A stretch of 37,552 bases of DNA from Promethearchaeota archaeon (GTDB taxonomy: Archaea; Asgardarchaeota; Lokiarchaeia; Sigyniarchaeales; Sigyniarchaeaceae). Numbering within the stretch: the stretch's first letter is position 1; each line of letters begins with the position of its first letter. Where the stretch lies: positions 1 through 37,552 of the forward strand of contig JAFGBX010000208.1 in assembly GCA_016932935.1 (NCBI GenBank). Direction: 5' to 3'. The position numbers and the translations under genes are program-made. Below the pieces are notes generated by a model. That model ran no database searches, was not told the origin of the DNA, and was given only the letters and a program-made list of their open reading frames with translations. Of this stretch, positions 30,864 to 37,552 are shown one piece after another.

Positions 30864-31961
30864 TCAGGCGACGAGCAAGAAGACGACGAGCGGGACGACC
30901 ACGGATGTGATGGCCGCGGAAAGGCCGAAAAACATGGTGCGGCGCGCGACCCCGGGCTCGACGTCGCCCGCGGACGAGCGGAGGTTCATCATCAAGTTGA
31001 TCCCGAAGAACCAGCCGAAGACGGGCACGAGCAGCTGCACGAACCCGCAGTACCACGCGAGGGCCCGGGAGACCGGTGCCCTCGGCCTGACGTAGTACCA
31101 GACGCTCGTGACCATACAGCACGCCGCGAACGCGACCGGGAATATCCAGTAGACGTTGAGCCACATCGGATAAGTTTCAAAGGCGATGGCCGGGTAGAGC
31201 GCGTCAAGGCCGATGGCACGGACGAAGCCGAGGCCCCACACCGCCACGCCGATGAGCAGGTATAGGAACGAGGCCGTGAAGAGCCCCTTCACCGCGTACA
31301 TGCGGGCGCGCTGCTCATAGGACATCGGACTCGCCACGCGTTTCTTGTTCAAGACCGCGCCCGTGTCCTGCAGCGTGATCGCCGACGAGTACATCGTGAG
31401 AGGGTAGATGCAGACGGAGAATGCCCCGAACATCAAGAATGGAAGGACGGGCAGCCTCTGCATGTTCCAGATGAAGTCGTACTTCTGGTTCTTGTCATCG
31501 AGATCAATGTTGGCCAGGCCCGCGAAGAACGATGCGAAGTCCCCCTCGTCGCCCGCGTCGATGATGACGTAGAGCCAGATCCCAGCGATCACGATCAGGG
31601 CGATCGCGAACCACGGCTGCTGGACGATCGCGACGAGTCTCGCGACGACCTTCGTGCTCCTATCATCCGGGCGATGGGAGTACAGCAAGCCAGACAGCAG
31701 CACGTGACCGGCGATGACGAAGAAGGCGATGCTCGTCCACCTGAGCCAGACGGCTTGCTCCCAGTTCCCGATGATCTGGAAGATGGCCGGCGTGTTGAGG
31801 GGGAGGGTGGGCCAGACCCTGCTCACGACGATCACGAACAGGCCCATGGCGACGTATAGCAGGCTCGACCACGCGATGCCGCTGCCGAGGTGCTTCCTGC
31901 TCTCAGCTTCGAGCTGTGCCGGATCTTTCTCCACGTCCGGGACGATCCTCCCCTTGCTCAT
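30864..31961 (-). CDS. Polytopic membrane protein, partner of the GH57-like protein
   Basis: A 365-residue protein with about eight membrane segments after a ~30-residue charged cytosolic N-terminus (MSKGRIVPDVEKDPAQLEAE). A polar loop DAGDEGDFASFFAGLANIDL, likely outside, and a basic loop NKKRVASPMSYEQRAR lie between segments. No family recognised. Its ATG overlaps the stop of the upstream GH57-like gene as ATGA (31958-31961), with GGAGGTG 9 bases ahead, so the two are translated together and may form a membrane complex or supply-and-export pair. The longer frame beginning at 32375 is a shadow of the upstream gene. Confidence 0.7.
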   Translation of the reverse strand: MSKGRIVPDVEKDPAQLEAESRKHLGSGIAWSSLLYVAMGLFVIVVSRVWPTLPLNTPAIFQIIGNWEQAVWLRWTSIAFFVIAGHVLLSGLLYSHRPDDRSTKVVARLVAIVQQPWFAIALIVIAGIWLYVIIDAGDEGDFASFFAGLANIDLDDKNQKYDFIWNMQRLPVLPFLMFGAFSVCIYPLTMYSSAITLQDTGAVLNKKRVASPMSYEQRARMYAVKGLFTASFLYLLIGVAVWGLGFVRAIGLDALYPAIAFETYPMWLNVYWIFPVAFAACCMVTSVWYYVRPRAPVSRALAWYCGFVQLLVPVFGWFFGINLMMNLRSSAGDVEPGVARRTMFFGLSAAITSVVVPLVVFLLVA

Positions 31962-34105
31962 TTCAACGCACCTCCCGTGATCGTCACCGGCGCCCACGTG
32001 TTCACCAGGTTCGCGAAGTCCAACGCTTGCTGCAGGGTGGTGGCCGGCAGCACGAAGACCTGGAACGGCAAGGTCTCGTTGTTCGTCCGGGTCTGCATGT
32101 ACCGGAAGCCGTCCGCGTTCCACTTGCCCGTGATGTGCGACGCGCTGCAGTTCTTCACGATGGCGAAACCCCCGCTCTGCGAGAAGATGAGCCCGTTGGA
32201 GCAAGGAAGGAAGAACTCGAAGTTGTCCGCGAGCATCTCGCCAGCCCAGTCGCCGTAGGGATCCGCCACGTCGGGATAATAGCCTGCCCGTGCCAGGTCG
32301 ATCGTCTCGTTCTCGTACATGGTGGGTGAATAGCTGATGGTGGAGAAGTTCCCGATGAACTTGAGGTAGTTCCACTCCAGGTCGCCGTCGACGAACTCCT
32401 TGAAGTGGGTCGTCACCGCGATGTACTCCAGGCCGTCGAGCGACGGGTTGAATGGCGCGTCGACGCGGTACCTGGAGATGTTGGTGCCCACGGTCTGGAC
32501 CTCCTCGATCGCGAGGCCGCCGATTTCGCTCGGGAGCGCGCTGCCGAGGCTCGTGAAGTTGAGGAAGTCTGCCTGGTCGGTCACGACCGTGCCTGTCCAG
32601 TCGAACGCGGTCTGGTCAGAGTGATCCCATTGCACGAGCGGCGTGAAGTTGAACGGGACGACCTGGAAGCCGCCCGCGCCCGCCGTCCCGTTGATGCTGG
32701 CGTTGAGGGCGGCCGTGCGGTTCACGACGAAGTCGCGCACCTGGGCCGCGAGCCCGATGGAAATGTTGGCCTGCTTGTACGCGTGCATGCTCTCCCCGAA
32801 GCCGGGGCTCAGCCCCGTCACGTCGGTGACCATGCCGTCCGCGAGGCGGATCCAGGCCTTGTAGAGCAGGTCGTACTGGGCCTCGTACTCGTTCTGGGTG
32901 ATGCTCGCTGTCTTGAAGCGAGAGAAGTTGAGCATGAGCTCGACGCCCTGCAGGATCTGGAACGTGCGGTAGAGCATGGCGCAGATCTGGCCGTCGTCGA
33001 TGTCGCCGTTCTCCCCCATCCAGACGAACTGGCTCCGGTAGTTGAACACCTGCCAGTGGGTCTCCGGCACGTAGCTGTCGAGCGGCTGCACCTGCCCGAG
33101 ATCCTCGGCGCGCTGCACCCACTCGTCGCACGTCAAGAACTTGTTACCGAGTCGCTCCATCTCCGCGATCTGGTTCTCGTGGTTCTTCAGCTTGTAATCG
33201 CTGTACGCGAAGTCCGTGTCCTCCCAGACCACCTCGAAGCCCGTGTTGACGTTCTCCCCGTCCTGGCACCAGATGTTCCAGTAGTACACACCGGTCTCCT
33301 GGAACGGGAGGATCCAGTAGGGGAAGACCTTGAACGTCGTCGTCGCCCCCGCGGGCAGGGTCGTGTTCCTCGACGTGGAGACAGTCCACGTGTACAGGGG
33401 CGCTTCCTCGGTCACGTGGAAGAAGCTCAAGATCTCCCGTAGGCCCATGATCGTGTCGTACACGGGCGTGCCGTTCGGGTGAGTGAAGTCCGCCATGGCG
33501 CGCGCCACGCCGAAGAAGAACTGGCCCTCCTGCAAGAGGACGCAGCGGGACACCCTCGTGATGTTGTACCGCTGGAGCAGCTCCTGCGTGTAGTTGAGGC
33601 TCTTGTACCACGGCAAGTACGGGTAAGCCACGGCAAGCGCCGAGCTGTATTGTATCAGGATGAGCTGCACCTGGCCGCCGTCCGTCACGTTCTTGAGCAG
33701 TTCAAGGCTGCTGTCGATGTCGCCGTGGAGCTTGTACGTGCCGTTCGCAGCGCAATCGTCCATATGCTCCATCCATTCCAGCATCTGCCCCTGGAACTCG
33801 ACGTTCGCCCGCCAGGCCGGGTGCCGCTGGTACATGAGCAGGATCGGGATCAAGCTGTTGTTGACGACCCCGTTCATGGGCTCCTCGTATCCAGCACGGT
33901 ACTGGAGGTTGAAGTGGTAGTTGGCCGTCGAGTAGATGGGCCTCGTGGTGTTGTCGATCGTGATCGCCCCGATGATGCCGAGCATGGCGACGGCTGCGAC
34001 GGCCATCGAGACGTTGAATGCCTTGTAGAACTTGTGCTTGGCGACGAGGTCGGCCTTCCGGCCCTCGTCTGGGGTGGTGTTCGCGGTCATGCGAGACTCG
34101 CTCAC
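31958..34105 (-). CDS. Membrane-anchored extracellular GH57-like protein
   Basis: A 715-residue protein with a short cytosolic N-terminus, one membrane segment at ~30-50 and a large outside part with many Asn-x-Ser/Thr sites. The region after the anchor aligns in order with the GH57 barrel: YHFNLQY near the start, HPAWRANVEFQGQMLEWM, GGQVQLILIQYSSALAVAYP, then RCVLLQEGQFFFG at the place of the nucleophile (E193; E188 if ATG 34090 is used). The C-terminal ~400 residues have helical and beta parts not recognised. GH57 enzymes act on alpha-glucans and related sugars; activity is unproven here since other GH57 motifs are not clear. GTG 34105 or ATG 34090 are the start options; a TATA-like box is at 34141-34149. 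Confidence 0.6.
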   Translation of the reverse strand: MSESRMTANTTPDEGRKADLVAKHKFYKAFNVSMAVAAVAMLGIIGAITIDNTTRPIYSTANYHFNLQYRAGYEEPMNGVVNNSLIPILLMYQRHPAWRANVEFQGQMLEWMEHMDDCAANGTYKLHGDIDSSLELLKNVTDGGQVQLILIQYSSALAVAYPYLPWYKSLNYTQELLQRYNITRVSRCVLLQEGQFFFGVARAMADFTHPNGTPVYDTIMGLREILSFFHVTEEAPLYTWTVSTSRNTTLPAGATTTFKVFPYWILPFQETGVYYWNIWCQDGENVNTGFEVVWEDTDFAYSDYKLKNHENQIAEMERLGNKFLTCDEWVQRAEDLGQVQPLDSYVPETHWQVFNYRSQFVWMGENGDIDDGQICAMLYRTFQILQGVELMLNFSRFKTASITQNEYEAQYDLLYKAWIRLADGMVTDVTGLSPGFGESMHAYKQANISIGLAAQVRDFVVNRTAALNASINGTAGAGGFQVVPFNFTPLVQWDHSDQTAFDWTGTVVTDQADFLNFTSLGSALPSEIGGLAIEEVQTVGTNISRYRVDAPFNPSLDGLEYIAVTTHFKEFVDGDLEWNYLKFIGNFSTISYSPTMYENETIDLARAGYYPDVADPYGDWAGEMLADNFEFFLPCSNGLIFSQSGGFAIVKNCSASHITGKWNADGFRYMQTRTNNETLPFQVFVLPATTLQQALDFANLVNTWAPVTITGGALK

Positions 34106-34140
34106 GCAGCTGTCGTTACGCGTGCAACTCGCACCGGGGG

Positions 34141-34149
34141 TTTTTTATC
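34141..34149 (-). promoter_or_regulatory. TATA-like box for the GH57-like operon
   Basis: Minus strand GATAAAAAA, 36-44 bases before GTG 34105. It lies just outside the 5' end of the protease-gene fragment. Confidence 0.45.
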
Positions 34150-34156
34150 GTTTCAC

Positions 34157-34395
34157 GCTTTGTCCAACCTCACGTTCTCGCTGGTCATGGCGCCACTTGA
34201 ATGGCATCCTCCTCATTCCGAGTTCGTCCACCTTTGCATCCGGATCAACGCGTGGCCCGCGCTGTTCAACATGATCCCCGCCGGCGTGTTCGACGGGCGG
34301 GAGGTCTTCTTGTGGAACGAGATGGCCTAGGGATGCCTCATCACGAGCGCGGGCGTGCTCGTCTGGCCAAGCTACGTCTTGATTTATTTGGTGAA
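34157..34395 (+). pseudogene. Truncated, interrupted second copy of the M50 protease gene 3' end
   Basis: The plus strand reads LSNLTFSLVMAP, then EFVHLCIRINAWPALFNM and IPAGVFDGREVFLWNEMA, a TAG, then GCLITSAGVLVWPSYV. This follows the C-terminal third of the M50 protease at 30162-30815 almost residue for residue. A 43-base run is identical (34258-34300 versus 30677-30719). The copy lacks the HELGH part, has a TAG at 34328-34330 where the intact gene has a Phe codon, and has a divergent stretch (EWHPPHS) in place of VFLFPYF. It therefore cannot make an active protease. It has the same orientation as the intact gene, and the GH57-like operon lies between the two. Confidence 0.85.
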
Positions 34396-34418
34396 AGGAC
34401 ATCGATGGTCGGGTTCGA

Positions 34419-36689
34419 TCACCCGCTGAGCGGAACGAGGTGCCCGCCCTCCAAGAGCTTGTGCAACGCGGCCACCGTCCGTGCATCGTAGTTCCTCGAG
34501 GCGAAGAGATCCTTCGTGTAAAAACGGCCGCTCGCGCCCTTTTGTGCCAGTTCTTTTGCGTGGGAGAGAAGTGACATCTCGGCTGGCGACAAGCAAGCCG
34601 GATCCACCTGACCAACCCGCATGGGTGCCAGTATCGAGATGTGCAAGTGCTCCTCAACTAACTTCCCGATGGCATGGAAGTCGGTCGTCTCCCCGCTGAA
34701 TGATTTCAAGGCGTTCCCGTAATGCTCGTTGATGCCCCTCGAGAGCTGATCGATCGCCGCGACCGTGCCGTGGGAGGGCTCCTCCTTGAACATCGTCGCA
34801 ATGCGGAAGTCCTCGTAATCGGAAATCACGATCTTTGACTTGCCATACTCGAGCTTAGTCACCTGGGAATCATCGGCCTGGTCCATCTCATGGCCGAAGG
34901 CTTTGATGGCAGATAAGAACCCGGAGATCAGCGTCGGATCCATCTTGAATCCGCCGAAGCCAGCATCATAGAGGTCAATCCCCGATTTCTTTTCGAGCAC
35001 GATGATATAGTTGAGGTTGAACAAGTCTCGCAGCTTATCGATGGAAGCGAGGCGTTCCGCTTCCATCTTTCGTCTGGAGCGATGGATCACTCTTTTAATC
35101 GCGGTGATCGAGACGAAGCCCGCACCCACGACGCCGGCGACGATAGATCCGAACAGCCCTAGGTCGAAGGTACTCGGCTGGTATGCCTCCACCCGCTTGA
35201 TGGAGAAGAACCGGGCCTGGATCCCGGCATCTGTCTGGTTTTTCCACACGACGACGATGCACGCGTTTCCCTCGTGCGAGTTTGCGTTGATTACCCGGTT
35301 GAACGACTCGATACCGGAGCCGCTGTGATTCCTCGATTCCCTGTACTCTTCCACGCCAAGTGCATTGTATAGCACGAACGTGAGTTGTCCGAAGATGGCG
35401 GGTGGGGTTGCCGTCAGGCTCAGCGTTTGGTTTGGTTGGAACGTGTTTATCGGGAGGCTGACGTCGAAGGGGATCGTGGCCGACCGTGATCGGATCGACC
35501 ATGTTGCCCCTGCAATGATTGCGGCGTTCGGGATGAGGAGCGTGTCCCCCGCAACTTGAACCTCGCCGGTTGCGTCAATCCCGTTCCTATCCACGCGAAC
35601 GTCGTACCAGCTTGGCGAGAGGTCAACCACGACGTGGTATTCCCCTCCGGTTCTGACGAAGGAGGGAAGCAGCAACCAGCTGTTCGGGCTCCCTGCCGTG
35701 GCGTTCAAGAATCCCGGTATGGACATCTGCCATGAAAGAATGAGGATACACGTGTAATTCAGATACAACGTGGCGGTCCGGTTCGTGTGAACGTGCATCT
35801 CGACGGGTGTGCCGTTCGTCACGATTGCAGGATTGGACACGGACAAGGTTCCCGTTCCTATGGCAGCGCCGTCCTCCACGGAATGGTTCACCCCGGCTAC
35901 TTCAAGCTGTAGGGCCAGCTCCGACGGGCGGTATTGCTTGGCTGCCTGGATGACGAGCTTGTAACTGAACGGCTCGTCTAGCGTGCCTCCTTCCCAACCT
36001 CCACCCTCCGTGTACCGTGACACGTGCAAACTGCCGGGGCTCGTGGTGCGGTTCCACCAGACCTTCGGAACCCCCGTCTGAAAGTTCTCCCCGTAGATGC
36101 CGAGGAAATAACGGCCCCTCTCGAGCGGCAAAGTCCCGAATGAATGATATTGCCACGATGACGAAGTGCTCGAATTCAATGCAGTCGATAGCCCGTATAT
36201 CGTCGCATTCGGACGGTCGTGCGTCTCGTCATACCCGAAGATAGACACGTTCATGCCGGTCGGGTTTCCTTGGTGCCGTACAAGCAAATAGGCGCCAAAT
36301 AACACCCCCGGCTCGTCCAGATTGACCTCCACAGCCCAGCCGTTCGCTCCGTTCTTGATTATCTCCCCGTAGAGCGGCCCCCCGTCGACGACCGTTTGAA
36401 CCTCCTTGCCGAGCACCATGCCTGTAATGTTCATCCCGATCTCGTCGACTGTCCACGTGCTCGACGGGACGGCCATGGTTACCATGGTCGCGTTCTGAGC
36501 TGCATCCGTGTATTCCGAGAACTCGGTCGCTTGCGCGTGTATGGGTATGTTGGCCGTCGGTGTCCCACCATATGCGTGGCTGCGCTGAACCGGCAATAGC
36601 ATTAAACACGCGGCAATGGAGGCCCCTATGACCAGACAAAGGGATGCCCCTCTCTTGTCGAAAAGAGGCACGTTCACGATACCCTGCAT
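34419..36689 (-). CDS. Receptor-like type I membrane protein: ectodomain, TM, longin-like domain, winged-helix-like tail
   Basis: A 756-residue protein. Signal peptide at ~13-39, an extracellular part (40-505) rich in beta strands and with about a dozen Asn-x-Ser/Thr sites, one membrane helix at ~510-530, a basic linker (IKRVIHRSRRKMEAERLASIDK, shortened here as a basic amphipathic helix, 532-552), a longin/profilin-like domain at ~553-690 (NYIIVLEKKSGIDLYDAGF, helix LISGFLSAIKAFG, strands KIVISDYEDFRIATMF) and a ~55-residue winged-helix-like end (698-756). The part at 130-245 resembles a secreted beta-sandwich with WNRTTSPGSLHVSRY. Such longin-like cytosolic domains are typical of Asgard membrane proteins. 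Receptor function is inference. ATG 36689 has a TATA-like box (36710-36718) ~25 bases before it. Confidence 0.75.
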   Translation of the reverse strand: MQGIVNVPLFDKRGASLCLVIGASIAACLMLLPVQRSHAYGGTPTANIPIHAQATEFSEYTDAAQNATMVTMAVPSSTWTVDEIGMNITGMVLGKEVQTVVDGGPLYGEIIKNGANGWAVEVNLDEPGVLFGAYLLVRHQGNPTGMNVSIFGYDETHDRPNATIYGLSTALNSSTSSSWQYHSFGTLPLERGRYFLGIYGENFQTGVPKVWWNRTTSPGSLHVSRYTEGGGWEGGTLDEPFSYKLVIQAAKQYRPSELALQLEVAGVNHSVEDGAAIGTGTLSVSNPAIVTNGTPVEMHVHTNRTATLYLNYTCILILSWQMSIPGFLNATAGSPNSWLLLPSFVRTGGEYHVVVDLSPSWYDVRVDRNGIDATGEVQVAGDTLLIPNAAIIAGATWSIRSRSATIPFDVSLPINTFQPNQTLSLTATPPAIFGQLTFVLYNALGVEEYRESRNHSGSGIESFNRVINANSHEGNACIVVVWKNQTDAGIQARFFSIKRVEAYQPSTFDLGLFGSIVAGVVGAGFVSITAIKRVIHRSRRKMEAERLASIDKLRDLFNLNYIIVLEKKSGIDLYDAGFGGFKMDPTLISGFLSAIKAFGHEMDQADDSQVTKLEYGKSKIVISDYEDFRIATMFKEEPSHGTVAAIDQLSRGINEHYGNALKSFSGETTDFHAIGKLVEEHLHISILAPMRVGQVDPACLSPAEMSLLSHAKELAQKGASGRFYTKDLFASRNYDARTVAALHKLLEGGHLVPLSG

Positions 36690-36709
36690 GATGTGGAGGA
36701 TTCTCTCTT

Positions 36710-36718
36710 CAAATAAAG
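36710..36718 (-). promoter_or_regulatory. TATA-like box for the receptor-like gene
   Basis: Minus strand CTTTATTTG, 21-29 bases before ATG 36689. The divergent region also holds TATTAAAAT at 36733-36741 (plus strand), a candidate box for the MFS gene. Confidence 0.45.
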
Positions 36719-36940
36719 AATAGGCACTCGAATATTAAAATTGGCCTTATCTCGCATTCGTGATGGGGCGGCGACTCATTGTCGTGGGATTGCTTCGAAA
36801 ACGCGTTTCCGACCTCGCCCGTGGCGCCAAGCAGGGATCGGGTGATCATCGAGCTCATGCATTATGGGGATGCCATCATTAGATGCCCCAGGCACGTGAA
36901 GGCCGTGCTCCCTGGCCTTTCCCGGGCCGGTCGTGAAGCC

Positions 36941-37552
36941 ATGCTCGATCCCACGAAGGACTACAAGGTCATCAGCCTTCTTGGCTTCTTGAGGACGTTC
37001 AGCGGGGCCATCGTCGGCACGGGCATCGCGATCTTCATCCTCAACTATTGGGGGTCTTATTACTGGTCGGGGGTCTCCGCCGCCGCCATCGCGCTGCCAT
37101 ACATCGTCGCCACGGTGATCTGCGGCCGCGTGAGCGACAGGATCGGGCGCAGAAATTGTCTTTTGGTCGCCACTTCGAGCAATCTCGCCATCGCAATCGG
37201 CTATATTGCCGTCGTTGTCCTGGTGCGGTTCACGCTGGACGCGTGGCTGCTCGCCCTGATCATCGCGCTGCGGCTGGTGGAGGGCGTGGCCAACGGGTTT
37301 TTCTGGCCGATCCTGCAAGCGAGCATCTCCGACGTGGCCATCAACTGCTGTGGCGAGGCCGGTGCCGACCAAGTCGAGGCCATCGCCCGCCGCGGCCAGG
37401 GGGTGTACAACCTCGGGTGGTCGTTGGGGGTGCTCGGCGGGCAGATCCTCCTGTCGGCCATGAGCCTCGCGAGCTTGCTCGACGCGTCGCTGCTCGTCCC
37501 CCTTGCGAGCCAGGGTGCCAATCTCCTTATCGTGCTGCTCCTCTTCCACGTG
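36941..37552 (+). CDS. MFS transporter, N-terminal part (3' truncated by window edge)
   Basis: The frame is open to the right edge, so only ~204 residues are present. It starts MLDPTKDYKVISLLGFLRTF and contains about five membrane segments. The loop after segment 2 reads GRVSDRIGRRN, the classical MFS motif G-x-x-x-D-R-x-G-R-R. Segment 4-5 region has RLVEGVANGFFWPILQA, also typical. Substrate unknown. In-frame upstream starts exist at ATG 36857 and GTG 36821/36842; I prefer 36941 because membrane segment 1 then begins ~12 residues in, as usual for the family. With the TATA-like box at 36733-36741 the leader would be long (~175 bases), which leaves the start uncertain. Confidence 0.75.
   Translation, partial: MLDPTKDYKVISLLGFLRTFSGAIVGTGIAIFILNYWGSYYWSGVSAAAIALPYIVATVICGRVSDRIGRRNCLLVATSSNLAIAIGYIAVVVLVRFTLDAWLLALIIALRLVEGVANGFFWPILQASISDVAINCCGEAGADQVEAIARRGQGVYNLGWSLGVLGGQILLSAMSLASLLDASLLVPLASQGANLLIVLLLFHV

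Noticed and set aside
36763-36880. Small plus-strand frame beginning MGRRLIVVGLLRK
   Set aside because: About 39 codons, no recognisable feature; it overlaps possible upstream starts of the MFS gene. A leaderless start after the 36733 box cannot be excluded.
1-37552. tRNA, rRNA and insertion sequences
   Set aside because: Reading both strands by eye showed no cloverleaf with a GTTCRANYC arm, no rRNA segment and no transposase motif; a covariance-model scan could still find a small RNA.

Overview
The window looks like a piece of an archaeal chromosome, most probably from an Asgard archaeon with a GC-rich genome. The main reasons are: a Rab/Ras-type small GTPase (25269-25874); two membrane proteins with cytosolic longin/profilin-like domains (7375-8631 and 34419-36689); a geranylgeranyl-reductase-like flavoprotein (isoprenoid lipids); a RadA-like protein; and AT-rich TATA-like boxes about 25-30 bases before many start codons, several giving leaderless or nearly leaderless transcripts. 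Assignment below Asgard is not possible from this sequence. No rRNA, tRNA, CRISPR array or insertion sequence was found.

Layout. 1-5090: end of a GPH sugar symporter, a DUF6807 (PmoA-like) protein, a fusion of an NAD-binding SDR domain with a QueC domain, and a secreted alpha-helical protein divergent from it. 5142-8631: three polytopic membrane proteins, the last a 7TM protein with a longin-like tail. 8717-11133: a flavoprotein/radical SAM-SPASM pair. 11356-15673: a RadA-like protein with a ruined Walker A motif, an FMN-binding glutamate-synthase-domain protein, a decayed surface-protein tail and an ECF transporter S component.

15718-24960 is a long minus-strand run: two coiled-coil paralogs, then PHP phosphoesterase, peptidase T, GH4 glycosidase, GT5-like glycosyltransferase, zinc-ribbon protein and a SUMF1-like/sialidase fusion. 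The PHP-to-zinc-ribbon genes are packed like an operon and suggest handling of glucosides, glycogen-like polymer and peptides. 25269-27584 holds the small GTPase and a second GPH symporter.

27585-29283 is a disturbed stretch with a gene remnant, an AT-rich VapBC-like toxin-antitoxin pair and noncoding or decayed DNA. 29284-34418 carries a 7TM protein, an M50 (site-2 protease-like) membrane protease, a two-gene operon (polytopic membrane protein plus membrane-anchored GH57-like protein) and a broken second copy of the protease gene tail. 34419-37552: a receptor-like type I membrane protein with extracellular, transmembrane, longin-like and winged-helix-like parts, and the start of an MFS transporter that runs off the window.

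Themes are import and cleavage of carbohydrates (GPH, MFS, GH4, GH57-like, sialidase-like, GT5-like) and Asgard-type membrane signalling built on longin-like domains and a small GTPase. The most unusual items are the SDR-QueC fusion, the two longin-domain membrane proteins, the RadA-like protein lacking a P-loop lysine, and the duplicated protease tail flanking the GH57-like operon.
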